From Pseudomonadota bacterium (GTDB lineage: Bacteria > Pseudomonadota > Gammaproteobacteria > Steroidobacterales > Steroidobacteraceae): DNA of 25,735 bases. The stretch is taken from positions 1 through 25,735 of the forward strand of contig JAEZFW010000088.1 in NCBI GenBank assembly GCA_023417315.1. Direction: 5' to 3'. The first letter of the stretch is position 1. Each line of letters begins with the position of its first letter. Both the position numbers and the translations under genes were made by a program. The notes under the pieces were generated by a model that saw only the letters and a list, made by a program, of their open reading frames with translations, searched no databases and was not told the origin of the DNA. Shown here piece by piece: positions 1-6,926 of this stretch.

Positions 1-10
1 CCCCCCACCA

Positions 11-51
11 AAAATCAAACGGGCCCGCAAAGCCGGGGCCCTTTTAATTTT
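11..51. terminator. Bidirectional rho-independent terminator
   Basis: Perfect GGGCCC arms at 21-26 and 36-41 enclose a 9-nt loop. On the plus strand the stem is followed by TTTTAATTTT (42-51). On the minus strand it is followed by GTTTGATTTTT (20 down to 10). Both strands therefore have a stem plus a T tract, so it could end transcripts arriving from either side. The gene it serves on the left lies outside the window. Confidence 0.65.
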
Positions 52-127
52 GGCGAGGGGACTAGCCGCGAACCTAAGGCTCCTGGGTTCGACGAATTCG
101 CCGACGATTCGCCGGGAGCGATTTGAA

Positions 128-154
128 CATCGAAGCAGCAGTGCTGCTTCGATG
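128..154. repeat. 27-nt perfect palindrome, 13-bp arms
   Basis: Arms of 13 bp (128-140 and 142-154) are exact reverse complements around a single central G at 141. Each half contains CGAAGCAGCA or its complement. There is no T tract on either side, so it does not look like a terminator. It could be a protein-binding operator or an RNA hairpin; no adjacent gene tells which. Confidence 0.6.
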
Positions 155-487
155 ACTGAGCGAACGAAGCGCACGGCCGAAGCACGTACTCCGAGTTCAC
201 AACGTCGATTGATAGCACTTGGCTTTAAGCGGCTCCGCAACAGCGCGTCGGCAGGGGCAAGATCGCGGAGTCCACAACACACTCCGTCAGGGCCACATCC
301 TTTCGTCACCCCGGCGGAGGGCCGATCCAGAAAGGGGTATTGACGGGCTGCATCGGCGGTTCTGCCGCTGGTGCATCATTCGAGGGATCGATCCCCACTG
401 TCGTGTCATCGCTTCCATCGCGCGAACGACAATTACCGATCCGTCAGGTCACTGAGCCAACATTCTCGACAGACCAACGTTGTCATC

Positions 488-530
488 GACTCACGAACGT
501 GAGTGAGTCGAGGTCTGGACCCCGACCTCG
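488..530. repeat. Two back-to-back hairpins downstream of rpiA
   Basis: The first hairpin pairs GACTCAC (488-494) with GTGAGTC (503-509). The second pairs CGAGGTC (509-515) with GACCTCG (524-530). Each stem has seven base pairs and an 8-nt loop, and the stems share base 509. They lie about 55 to 95 nt past the rpiA stop on the transcribed (minus) side and have no T tract. A role at the 3' end of the rpiA transcript is possible. Confidence 0.45.
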
Positions 531-584
531 TCGGGATGATGAGATAGAAAGACCGATCGCGAATGATCTGGTCGATGGGACACC

Positions 585-1259
585 TCAACGCACCTTCCCA
601 TTCAGTTCGATCGTCCGCGTGCCTTCATCGGTACCCAAGATCAGCACATCGGCAGGTCGCTTCGCGAACAACCCCACCGTGACGACGCCCGCGATCTGAT
701 TGATCGTCGCTTCCAAGCCCTTCGGGTCCACGATCTTGAGATCGTGGACATCCACGATCTGATTACCGTTATCCGTGATCGCGCCTTCGCGATAGATGGG
801 TCGTCCACCCAAGCGAACGAGCTCGCGCGAGACGTACGAGCGTGCCATCGGGATCACTTCGACGGGCAATGGAAAGCGACCGAGCACCTCAACGAGCTTC
901 GAATCATCGACGATGCACACGAAGCGGTGCGATGCCGCCGCAATGATCTTCTCTCGGGTGAGGGCCGCACCGCCTCCCTTGATGAGTCGGAGGTGATGAT
1001 CTGCTTCATCTGCGCCATCGACGTACAACGGCAGCTCCCCCGTCGTATTGAGCTCGAGAACGTCGAATCCATGCTTCTTCAATAGAGCAGAAGTGGCCTC
1101 GGAGCTCGATACGGCACCCCGAATGCGCAACTTGCGCGCGGCCATTCCCTCTACGAACCACTTCACAGTGGAACCGGTGCCGACACCGATGAGGTCATCA
1201 TCGTGTACGTATGCGAGGGCAGCTTCGGCAGCGAACTGCTTCTTTTGATCGATGCTCAT
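585..1259 (-). CDS. rpiA: Ribose-5-phosphate isomerase A
   Basis: Interconverts ribose-5-phosphate and ribulose-5-phosphate in the non-oxidative pentose phosphate pathway; cytosolic. The 224-residue product has the usual RpiA length. The phosphate-binding GTGST lies at residues 27-31, the catalytic DGADE at 81-85, and the KGGGAALTREK segment at 94-104 supplies the conserved Lys94 and Glu103. The ATG at 1259 is preceded by GGAG eight bases upstream, so the start is well supported. It is the last gene of a minus-strand series, but the hairpin terminator at 1319-1344 separates it from the lysine-rich micro-ORF upstream, so it probably has its own promoter in the AT-rich 1285-1310 stretch. No anomalies seen. 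Confidence 0.97.
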   Translation of the reverse strand: MSIDQKKQFAAEAALAYVHDDDLIGVGTGSTVKWFVEGMAARKLRIRGAVSSSEATSALLKKHGFDVLELNTTGELPLYVDGADEADHHLRLIKGGGAALTREKIIAAASHRFVCIVDDSKLVEVLGRFPLPVEVIPMARSYVSRELVRLGGRPIYREGAITDNGNQIVDVHDLKIVDPKGLEATINQIAGVVTVGLFAKRPADVLILGTDEGTRTIELNGKVR

Positions 1260-1318
1260 GACTCGATCTCCGAGACGAGGGAGTGCACAAAGTATCTATT
1301 TTTCTAGGTCCGGAAACG

Positions 1319-1344
1319 ACTGTGCCCGCTTTCGCGGGCACAGT
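1319..1344 (-). terminator. Strong hairpin after the lysine-rich micro-ORF
   Basis: Perfect 11-bp arms (1319-1329 and 1334-1344) close a 4-nt loop, GAAA when read on the minus strand. It starts 28 nt downstream of the micro-ORF stop codon. The tail on the minus strand is only CGTTTCC, so it is a weak intrinsic terminator by the T-tract rule, but the stem is very stable. It may also protect the 3' end of the short transcript. Confidence 0.6.
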
Positions 1345-1371
1345 CTTCATCATCATCATCCAGAAGAGTTG

Positions 1372-1440
1372 TTACTTCTTCTTAGCAGCCTTCTTCTTGC
1401 CGCCTTTCTTCTTGGACGATTTCTTTGCCTTAGTTGCCAT
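1372..1440 (-). CDS. 22-residue lysine-rich micro-protein
   Basis: A short open frame read from ATG at 1440 to TAA at 1372-1374. The product starts MATKAKKSS and ends in KKAAKKK; 12 of its 22 residues are lysine and the rest are Ala, Gly, Ser, Thr and Met. It contains three KKK runs (residues 10-12, 15-17 and 20-22). GGAG lies 10 nt before the ATG, a good -10 box (TATACT) lies about 35 nt further up, and a strong hairpin follows the stop, so it looks like an independent transcription unit. The composition resembles the basic tails of bacterial histone-H1-like proteins, which suggests binding to DNA, RNA or another polyanion. It has no domain and no signal peptide. I do not recognise a named family; real expression is likely but not proven by the sequence. 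Confidence 0.65.
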   Translation of the reverse strand: MATKAKKSSKKKGGKKKAAKKK

Positions 1441-1475
1441 AGTAATGGATCTCCATGTCGAGTTAGTCCGGGCGC

Positions 1476-1506
1476 AGTATATACATAAATTGAAAATGGC
1501 AAGCAA
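1476..1506 (-). promoter_or_regulatory. Promoter for the lysine-rich micro-ORF
   Basis: Read on the minus strand, TATACT (1481-1476) matches five of six bases of the sigma-70 -10 box and sits in an AT-rich stretch. Candidate -35 boxes are TTGCTT (1506-1501, 19-nt spacer) or TTGCCA (1502-1497, 15-nt spacer); neither spacing is ideal. The transcript would have a leader of roughly 28 nt containing the GGAG ribosome-binding site. Confidence 0.55.
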
Positions 1507-1536
1507 GAGGCGTATGCGAATTTGTTGTTGGACTTC

Positions 1537-2010
1537 TCATCGATGTTCTTTCGCGAGTGCGTTGATGAACGCCCATTCGGTCTTCGTCACGGGTGTGATC
1601 GACAACCGATTGCCTCTCTTCAGCAACACCATGCCGCTCAACTTTCCCTTATCGTGCGCTCGCAACTTTTCCAGTGAGAGCACCTGGACGAACTTCTCCT
1701 CGAGCTTCACATCGACCGCATACCAACGTGGGTTCTCGGGATCGCTGTCGGCATCGTAGTGGTCGTCCTTCGAATCGAATGCGGTTTGATCGGGATACGC
1801 TTCGCGCACAATGGTCACGATGCCGGCAATGCCGGGTACGTCGCAGCTCGAGTGATAGAAGAAGGCTCGATCGCCCTTCTTCATCTCCTTCAGGAAGTTG
1901 CGCGCTTGATAGTTGCGAACGCCGTCCCAGCCTGTCGTCCGATTCTTCGCGCGCGCGAGATCGTCGATACCGAAGGTGGAGGGCTCGGATTTCATCAACC
2001 AGTAGTTCAT
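1537..2010 (-). CDS. EVE domain-containing protein
   Basis: A 157-residue protein that is almost entirely one EVE domain, the PUA-like fold also found in human THYN1. It opens MNYWLMKSEPSTF and continues with WDGVRNYQARNF and the GDRAFFYHSS strand, all typical of the family. EVE domains are thought to recognise modified bases in nucleic acid; the target here is unknown. The ATG at 2010 is preceded by AGAGG a few bases upstream. Repeat element A lies directly upstream, between this gene and fthC, so the two may be co-transcribed with the element in the spacer. The lysine-rich micro-ORF follows downstream from its own promoter. Confidence 0.93.
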   Translation of the reverse strand: MNYWLMKSEPSTFGIDDLARAKNRTTGWDGVRNYQARNFLKEMKKGDRAFFYHSSCDVPGIAGIVTIVREAYPDQTAFDSKDDHYDADSDPENPRWYAVDVKLEEKFVQVLSLEKLRAHDKGKLSGMVLLKRGNRLSITPVTKTEWAFINALAKEHR

Positions 2011-2023
2011 TGGGTCCTCTTAA

Positions 2024-2122
2024 CGTGAAGTGACGAAGTGACGAGGAGTGACGAAGCGGCGAGGTCAGAATGCGTAGCGTATGCCTCTGACTTCCTCACT
2101 CCGTCACCTCGTCACTCTGTCA
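2024..2122. repeat. GTGACGRR dyad element A
   Basis: The left arm (2024-2070) contains tandem 8-nt GTGACGRR units with one 2-nt insertion and ends in GTCAGA. The right arm (2085-2122) is the inverted counterpart: TCTGAC followed by units reading CGTCAC. Only about 14 nt separate the arms. The outer end of the right arm supplies the fthC stop codon: TGA read on the minus strand at 2122-2120 is part of a GTGAC unit. Confidence 0.85.
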
Positions 2123-2746
2123 CGGGGCTCTGTAGAGCGTTCTCTCGGTCAGCACTGCATCGAGGGGCACGTCCCAAGGTTGCGTCGCGATGCGATCGAC
2201 GCGCTGGAAGTCATAGGCTAACCCGACGAGCTTTGGCCTGCGCCAGCGTCGGTTGCGGTGCAGATGCGCAAGGCAGCGATCGTAGAATCCGGCACCGCTG
2301 CCGATCCGCGAACCGTATGTGTCGAACGCAACCAGGGGCAGGAAGATCAGGTCCAGCGTTCGCACTGGCACTGCTCGCTGCAACGATCCGATCGGTTCGC
2401 CGATGCCATAGCGATTCGTGACGAGCTCGTCGGGCGCATGGAAGGGTACGAAGCGCATCCGATTGCGACGGAAGTCGGCGATCACAGGAAGGAATAGCGC
2501 GCAGTGCAGAAGATGAGCCCGGCGCATCAACTCGCTCGGGTCGGCTTCACCACCGAAAGGGACGTAGAACGCGACACGCAGGTGTGGGCGCAGCAAGCGT
2601 GTGCGCGCCGCGAGGTGTGCGAAGCGAACCGCAGCATGCGATCTAAACGCAGGTGACAGTTCTCGGCGCTGTGCGCGAAGCTCGCGCCTGATCCGATCGC
2701 GCTCGAGCAGAGAAGGGGAAGAGGCGCTACCCGCCTGTGCCGTCAT
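2120..2746 (-). CDS. fthC: 5-formyltetrahydrofolate cyclo-ligase
   Basis: ATP-dependent conversion of 5-formyl-THF to 5,10-methenyl-THF in folate one-carbon metabolism (YgfA/MTHFS family). The 208-residue product carries YVPFGGEADP near residue 61 and the signature GSGAGFYDR at 149-157; most homologues read GGGYYDR there, so this is a mild variant. It lies directly downstream of 6S RNA, as in other gammaproteobacteria. The only ATG start in frame (2746) lies inside the predicted 3' arm of the 6S RNA (2723-2912), so the start is less certain than usual; a GAGAG about nine bases upstream could serve as ribosome-binding site on a read-through transcript. The stop codon lies in repeat element A. 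Confidence 0.93.
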   Translation of the reverse strand: MTAQAGSASSPSLLERDRIRRELRAQRRELSPAFRSHAAVRFAHLAARTRLLRPHLRVAFYVPFGGEADPSELMRRAHLLHCALFLPVIADFRRNRMRFVPFHAPDELVTNRYGIGEPIGSLQRAVPVRTLDLIFLPLVAFDTYGSRIGSGAGFYDRCLAHLHRNRRWRRPKLVGLAYDFQRVDRIATQPWDVPLDAVLTERTLYRAP

Positions 2747-2912
2747 GAGCCATTGCTCTCGACACGGAGCAATAGGTGGGACGCAGCCGCGGCAGTTAAG
2801 GCTTCCCGCCCGAAGCGGGTTTGCACAGTTCTACCGCGAGACCGAATCCCTGGGGTGTTAACTTTAGGGTCGAGAGGTAACCCGACACATGTCGAACACC
2901 GCAGGCAGCGCC
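2723..2912 (-). ncRNA. ssrS: 6S RNA
   Basis: 6S RNA binds sigma-70 RNA polymerase and mimics an open promoter. Evidence: it lies between zapA and fthC, the class-typical position; it contains the conserved block GGAAGCCTTAACTGC right after a CCCGC-TTCG-GGCGGG terminal hairpin; and a small 3'-side hairpin (ATTGCTC/GAGCAAT) sits where the E. coli RNA has one. The ends were set from base pairing: GGCGCTGCCTGC at the 5' end pairs with GCGGGTAGCGCC at the 3' end, giving 190 nt. That 5' end is seven bases past an extended -10 box. The 3' arm covers the fthC start codon. Exact ends need mapping. Confidence 0.85.
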
Positions 2913-2918
2913 ATAGCA

Positions 2919-2927
2919 ATTCTATCA
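2919..2927 (-). promoter_or_regulatory. Extended -10 promoter of 6S RNA
   Basis: On the minus strand TGATAGAAT combines the extended TG motif with TAGAAT, five of six matches to TATAAT. It is placed seven bases before the 6S 5' end deduced independently from the closing helix. No convincing -35 box is seen at 16-18 nt. Confidence 0.6.
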
Positions 2928-3036
2928 GTACCCGGGGTGTCGCGTTTCGACTTTTCCCCATGGCCTGCTTCTGTAACGAACGACTCCTCGAAAAGTTCAG
3001 CGAGCTACGAATCGATTGAGTCACAGATCGAGTGCG

Positions 3037-3351
3037 TCACAGGTCGAGCTGTCGTCCGCGAGTGAGGGCAGTCTCCACCCGCTCGCGGAGTTGGCGGATC
3101 TTGTTGCCGACATCCGCGTCCACGATCTCGCCGCGACCGCGCATCTTGAGCAGCTCATTCGTGATGTTCAGAGCCGCCATCACTGCAATGCGGTCCAAGC
3201 CCACGACATTGCCCGAATCGCGGATCTCACGCATCTTGCTGTTGAGGTACTCCGCCGAATCGAGCAGCTCGGAGCGTTCCTCCGGTAAACATGCGACCTG
3301 ATATTCCTTTTCCAAGATGCGCACGCTCACTCGAACCATGCGATCGCTCAT
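3037..3351 (-). CDS. zapA: Cell division protein ZapA
   Basis: ZapA binds and bundles FtsZ filaments at the division ring. The 104-residue product starts at ATG 3351 (MSDRMVRVSVRILEKEYQV), continues with the conserved CLPEERSELLDSAEYLNSKM, and has a C-terminal coiled-coil region from about residue 50. The frame stays open for 117 codons upstream, but that extension overlaps the preceding gene out of frame and has no family similarity, so 3351 is the start. The ATG overlaps the stop of the upstream coiled-coil gene by four bases (ATGA), implying translational coupling. 6S RNA follows, as in other gammaproteobacteria. Confidence 0.95.
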   Translation of the reverse strand: MSDRMVRVSVRILEKEYQVACLPEERSELLDSAEYLNSKMREIRDSGNVVGLDRIAVMAALNITNELLKMRGRGEIVDADVGNKIRQLRERVETALTRGRQLDL

Positions 3352-3581
3352 GCGCTGTGCTCCATCGCTTTCAAGCGGCCAATCATGGCTTCGACTCGAG
3401 CGCGAACCTGCTCGTTCTTCTGCAGAAGCGTCGCGCGCTCGGTCATCATGGAGTCCATGCGCTGTCGCAGCGCGCGATTCTCCTCTTGGAGCTGCGCGAG
3501 CATTGCGACGAGAGTGTCGACGCGTGTTTCGAGCTGCTTCAGCTCCATCTCGACGCTGGCTTTCGTCTGTGGTTCGCTCAT
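3348..3581 (-). CDS. Small coiled-coil protein upstream of zapA (TIGR02449-like)
   Basis: A 77-residue, highly charged protein (MSEPQTKASVEMELKQLETRV...) with heptad-like spacing of Leu, Met and Val through nearly its whole length, predicting one long coiled coil. It matches in size and position the conserved gammaproteobacterial family TIGR02449, found next to zapA, and by shape resembles ZapB-type division proteins. Start ATG 3581 follows GAGAAG a few bases upstream. The frame is open another 30 codons upstream, without family resemblance. The ATGA overlap with zapA makes a two-gene unit and suggests a division-related role; that role is inferred from context. Confidence 0.85.
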   Translation of the reverse strand: MSEPQTKASVEMELKQLETRVDTLVAMLAQLQEENRALRQRMDSMMTERATLLQKNEQVRARVEAMIGRLKAMEHSA

Positions 3582-3672
3582 GCTCTTCTCGCCAACGGTG
3601 TGGCCGGTCGGTGTCGTTCGCAGGCCATCCCGAGATAGCAGGAAAGTTGGAGGCCCGGTGCGATTTCGCACG

Positions 3673-3702
3673 ATTATGAAGGCCGCGTGGAGAGCCGGTC
3701 AA
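3673..3702 (-). promoter_or_regulatory. Sigma-70 promoter of the coiled-coil gene-zapA unit
   Basis: On the minus strand TTGACC (3702-3697) and CATAAT (3678-3673) each match the consensus at five of six positions, with an 18-nt spacer. Transcription would begin near 3666, giving a leader of about 85 nt before the ATG at 3581. Confidence 0.65.
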
Positions 3703-3730
3703 ACCAGGTTCTGGGCGAGGTTCGGGGCAG

Positions 3731-3739
3731 TGCTAACAT
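3731..3739 (+). promoter_or_regulatory. Extended -10 promoter, possible leaderless start
   Basis: TGCTAACAT combines the extended TG motif with TAACAT. Its last base lies eight bases before the A of the UPF0149 ATG at 3747, so transcription would begin at or next to the start codon. There is no ribosome-binding site upstream of that ATG, which fits a leaderless mRNA. Confidence 0.4.
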
Positions 3740-3746
3740 AAGCGAC

Positions 3747-4292
3747 ATGTTGCACGTCACCTTTCCCGAAGTTGCGAAAGTACTGGGCGAGCTGCGCTCG
3801 TCCGTTCCCGCAGCGGAAAGCCATGGTTGCTTGTGCGGCGCCCTGTGCGCTTCCGCGGAGTACCCCATCGAAAACTGGCTGGACGAGATCGTGCCGGATG
3901 TCGCCGATCTTGGGGATGCGCGCGAGCCTCTCAAGCTCTTGTTCGAGGATACCGTGCGAGCGTTACGCGGCGATGAGATGGAGTTCCAGCCGCTCCTTCC
4001 CGATGACGAGGCGTCCCTGGAGGATCGTGCACGCGCTTTGTCCCAGTGGTGTCAGGGTTTCCTGTATGGCTTCGGAACGGGGGAGCCTGTCAAGCCAGAC
4101 GAGCTTCCGACCAACGTCGATGAGATTCTCCGCGACTTGACCCACATCGGGCGTGCAAGCGTGGAGGTCGATCAGGACGATGAAGAGCAGGAACAGGCGT
4201 ATTCGGATGTGATCGAGTACGTCCGCGCGGGCGTGCAACTGATTCACGACGAGCTCTATCACGCGCGCGATTCGAAAAAGCGGGAGCATTGA
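3747..4292 (+). CDS. UPF0149 (YgfB/YecA) family protein
   Basis: A 181-residue acidic, mostly helical protein of the UPF0149 family, with the HGCLCGALC segment near residues 26-34 and SQWCQGFLYGFG near residue 101, both family hallmarks. The molecular function of most members is not settled. Start ATG 3747 (MLHVTFPEVAKVLGEL) matches the family N-terminus; the 20 in-frame codons before it do not. It is divergent from the coiled-coil/zapA pair and abuts pepP, the order usual in gammaproteobacteria. There is no C-terminal zinc-binding SEC-C tail, so it resembles YgfB rather than the longer YecA. Confidence 0.9.
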   Translation: MLHVTFPEVAKVLGELRSSVPAAESHGCLCGALCASAEYPIENWLDEIVPDVADLGDAREPLKLLFEDTVRALRGDEMEFQPLLPDDEASLEDRARALSQWCQGFLYGFGTGEPVKPDELPTNVDEILRDLTHIGRASVEVDQDDEEQEQAYSDVIEYVRAGVQLIHDELYHARDSKKREH

Positions 4293-4300
4293 CGAGCCGC

Positions 4301-5605
4301 ATGCGCAAAGACGAATTCGATCGCCGCCGTCGGCGACTCATGAAGATGATGGGCCGCGGCGCCATTGCCATCCTTCCTGCGGTCCCCGAGAAAGCCCGCA
4401 ACAGCGACGTCAGCTATCACTACCGGCCAGATAGCGACTTCTATTACTTGACGGGCTTCGCGGAACCGGACGCGGTGGCCGTATTGATCCCCGGGCGTGC
4501 GCAGGCCGAGTACGTGCTGTTCGTCAGAGATCGCGATCCGGTCCGCGAGACATGGGACGGTCGTCGCGCAGGTCCGGAAGGAGCGACGCGCGACTACGCC
4601 GCCGACGATGCATTCCCGATTGGCGATATCGACGACATCCTTCCGGGACTCATGGAGAACTGCTCACGCGTCTATTACACGATGGGCATCCATCCCGAGT
4701 TCGACCAGCGTGTCATCGGTTGGGTCAACGGCCTCAAGGCGAGAGCACGGACGGGTATCCAACCTCCTCAGGAGTTCGTCGCGCTCGACCACCTCCTGCA
4801 TGACATGCGGTTGTTCAAGTCGCGACCCGAGCTCGATGCCATGCGGCACGCGGCGCGTATCGCCGTCGCAGCACACAAGCGAGCAATGCGATTCGTGCGT
4901 CCCGGGCGCATGGAATACGAAGTGATGGCGGAATTGCTGCACGAGTTCCACCGCAACAAAGCCGACATTTCCTATCACCCCATCGTGGGGGGCGGTGCAA
5001 ACTCATGCATCCTGCATTATCACGAAAACGATGCGGAGCTGCGCGAGGGCGACCTCCTGCTCATCGATGCCGGGTGCGAGTACGAGTTATATGCTTCCGA
5101 TATCACCCGAACCTTCCCGGTCAGCGGACGCTTCAGTCCAGAGCAGCGGGCAATCTACGAGGTCGTGTTGGAAGCGCAGTATGCGGCGATCGAGAAGACT
5201 CGACCGGGCAATCATTGGAACGAGCCGCATGACGCCGCGGTTCGCGTCATCACGCAAGGGCTCGTGAAGCTCGGTTTGCTCAAAGGCAAGACGCCGAATC
5301 TCATCAAGGAGGGTGCATATCGAACCTTCTTCATGCATCGCACGGGTCATTGGCTCGGCATGGACGTACACGATGTCGGCGACTACAAGCTAGGCGAAGA
5401 GTGGCGTGTTCTCGAGCCCGGCATGGTGCTCACCGTCGAGCCAGGCATCTACATCCCGGCAGGCACGAAGGGAGTTCCGAAACGATGGTGGAACATCGGC
5501 GTGCGGATCGAGGATGACGTTGCAGTCACGAAAGACGGTAATGAAGTGCTCACTGCTGCGCTCTTGAAAGAGCCCCAGGCAATCGAGAAATGGATGGCGC
5601 ATTGA
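4301..5605 (+). CDS. pepP: Xaa-Pro aminopeptidase (aminopeptidase P)
   Basis: Cleaves the N-terminal residue from peptides whose second residue is proline; a dimanganese enzyme of the pita-bread fold (peptidase M24B). It is 434 residues from ATG 4301. An N-terminal creatinase-like domain comprises about residues 5-140. The five metal ligands are visible: Asp256 and Asp267 (LLIDAGCEY...SDITRTF), His350 (GHWLG), Glu380 (VEPGIYI) and Glu404 (RIEDD), with spacings like the E. coli enzyme. An in-frame TTG at 4289 overlaps the upstream stop, but GGGAG lies only two bases before it; the ATG at 4301 fits the family N-terminus better. It is tightly linked to the UPF0149 gene, with ubiH 64 nt downstream. 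Confidence 0.96.
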   Translation: MRKDEFDRRRRRLMKMMGRGAIAILPAVPEKARNSDVSYHYRPDSDFYYLTGFAEPDAVAVLIPGRAQAEYVLFVRDRDPVRETWDGRRAGPEGATRDYAADDAFPIGDIDDILPGLMENCSRVYYTMGIHPEFDQRVIGWVNGLKARARTGIQPPQEFVALDHLLHDMRLFKSRPELDAMRHAARIAVAAHKRAMRFVRPGRMEYEVMAELLHEFHRNKADISYHPIVGGGANSCILHYHENDAELREGDLLLIDAGCEYELYASDITRTFPVSGRFSPEQRAIYEVVLEAQYAAIEKTRPGNHWNEPHDAAVRVITQGLVKLGLLKGKTPNLIKEGAYRTFFMHRTGHWLGMDVHDVGDYKLGEEWRVLEPGMVLTVEPGIYIPAGTKGVPKRWWNIGVRIEDDVAVTKDGNEVLTAALLKEPQAIEKWMAH

Positions 5606-5669
5606 TGTCCGCCCCGTCGGATGCGCATGTGATCGCATCGAACGCACACTAGGGCGCCACAATCAGCCT

Positions 5670-6926
5670 ATGAGCATCACAGGCGCAGAAATATACGACG
5701 TTGCGATCGGCGGTGGCGGTCTCGTCGGCGCTGCGCTCGCCCTCGCGCTCTCCGAGCTCGACTTACGGGTGGCGCTCATCGAAGCGTCTTCATTCGATAG
5801 TCGCGACCAGCCAAGCTTCGATGAGCGAACGACAGCGCTCTCGAACGGCAGCCGCAGGGCGTTCGAAGCTCTTGGTGTGTGGCCGCTCATCGAGCGCGAA
5901 GCGACCCCGATTCGGCGCATTCATGTATCCGACCAGGGGCGCTTCGGTTTCGCAAGGCTCGACGCACGCGAGCTCGGCCTCAAGGCGCTCGGTTACGTGA
6001 TCACGAATCGCACGATGGGAGCTGGCCTGTGGCGCCGTCTCGCGGACACGATGGTGCGCACGATCGCGCCTGCGCAGATCGTGGGACTCGAATTGCGAGA
6101 TGGATTACAGCGTTTGCGCTACAGGCACGTCGGGCAAGAAGACACTGCCGAGGTCGGCGCTAAGCTGGTCGTTGCGGCAGACGGCGCGCGCTCGATGTTG
6201 CGCGAATCTGCCGGCGTCACGAGCGAAAGTTGGGATTACGAGCAAGTCGCGCTCACCACGAACGTCTTTACGCAACGCTTCCATGATCACGTGGCCTACG
6301 AACGATTCACGAGCGCAGGGCCGCTTGCGTTGCTACCGATGTCGGATGGACGCTTAGGGCTGATTTGGACGTTTGCGAAGAATGAGATCGGTGCAATCGC
6401 CGAGTGTTCCGATCAAGCGTTCCTGGCTCGGTTACAAGACGCGTTCGGATTTCGCCTCGGGCGCTTCACCCGCGTTGGGGCTCGGCAGTGCTATCCGCTC
6501 GCGCTCACGCGCTCGGAGGATCACGTGGCCGAGCGTCTTGCGATCGTCGGCAATGCGGCCCAAGCGCTGCATCCAATCGCAGGTCAGGGATTCAATTTGG
6601 GATTACGCGATGCGGCCTCTCTTGCCGAGGTTCTTGCAGACGCCCAGCAGGAAACAGGAAGCGCATTCGATTCCGGCGATGGCCTGTGGTTGCAGCGCTA
6701 TCGCGACTGGCGCGAGGCAGATCGGAGTAACATCGTGCGCTTCACGGATGGACTCGTGCGTGTTTTTACGCAACCGTTCGCTCCAGTGAAGATGTTGCGC
6801 AATGTAGGCATGCTGGCCTTCGATCTGATGCCCATGGCGAAAGACGCGTTATCTCAGCTTTCATCCGGTGCGGCAGGACGCATCCCGCGCCTGACGCGCG
6901 GTGCGCCACTCAAACATGCGTACTGA
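5670..6926 (+). CDS. ubiH: 2-octaprenyl-6-methoxyphenol hydroxylase UbiH
   Basis: FAD-dependent aromatic monooxygenase of ubiquinone biosynthesis. The 418-residue protein shows the dinucleotide-binding GGGGLVG near residues 14-20, the internal VVAADGARS motif near residue 167, and the ribose-binding segment in the form GNAAQALHPIAGQGFNLGLRD. The GNAAQ variant (instead of GDAAH) is also what E. coli UbiH has and separates it from the paralogue downstream. It follows pepP and overlaps the ubiI-like gene by 11 nt, so the two are probably co-translated. No clear ribosome-binding site precedes ATG 5670. Which ring carbon it hydroxylates is inferred from the family. Confidence 0.93.
   Translation: MSITGAEIYDVAIGGGGLVGAALALALSELDLRVALIEASSFDSRDQPSFDERTTALSNGSRRAFEALGVWPLIEREATPIRRIHVSDQGRFGFARLDARELGLKALGYVITNRTMGAGLWRRLADTMVRTIAPAQIVGLELRDGLQRLRYRHVGQEDTAEVGAKLVVAADGARSMLRESAGVTSESWDYEQVALTTNVFTQRFHDHVAYERFTSAGPLALLPMSDGRLGLIWTFAKNEIGAIAECSDQAFLARLQDAFGFRLGRFTRVGARQCYPLALTRSEDHVAERLAIVGNAAQALHPIAGQGFNLGLRDAASLAEVLADAQQETGSAFDSGDGLWLQRYRDWREADRSNIVRFTDGLVRVFTQPFAPVKMLRNVGMLAFDLMPMAKDALSQLSSGAAGRIPRLTRGAPLKHAY

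Larger units (their letters stand above)
52..584. other. Gene-free stretch left of rpiA
   Basis: About 530 nt without a convincing gene. Open frames exist on both strands, but their translations are compositionally odd (Ser/Arg/Pro rich), have no recognisable domain and have no ribosome-binding site. I looked for tRNA arms because of a GTTCAAATC-like string near 120-130 on the minus strand and could not complete a cloverleaf. Structure seen here is a 27-nt palindrome (128-154) and two adjacent hairpins (488-530), listed separately. Confidence 0.5.

Noticed and set aside
52..132. Possible tRNA on either strand near the left end
   Set aside because: A T-loop-like GTTCAAATC is present on the minus strand, but no matching T stem, anticodon arm or acceptor stem can be drawn.
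3352..3702. 117-codon N-terminal extension of the zapA frame
   Set aside because: It overlaps the coiled-coil gene out of frame, is Arg/Ser/Ala rich with no family similarity, and ZapA length and the ATGA junction support 3351.
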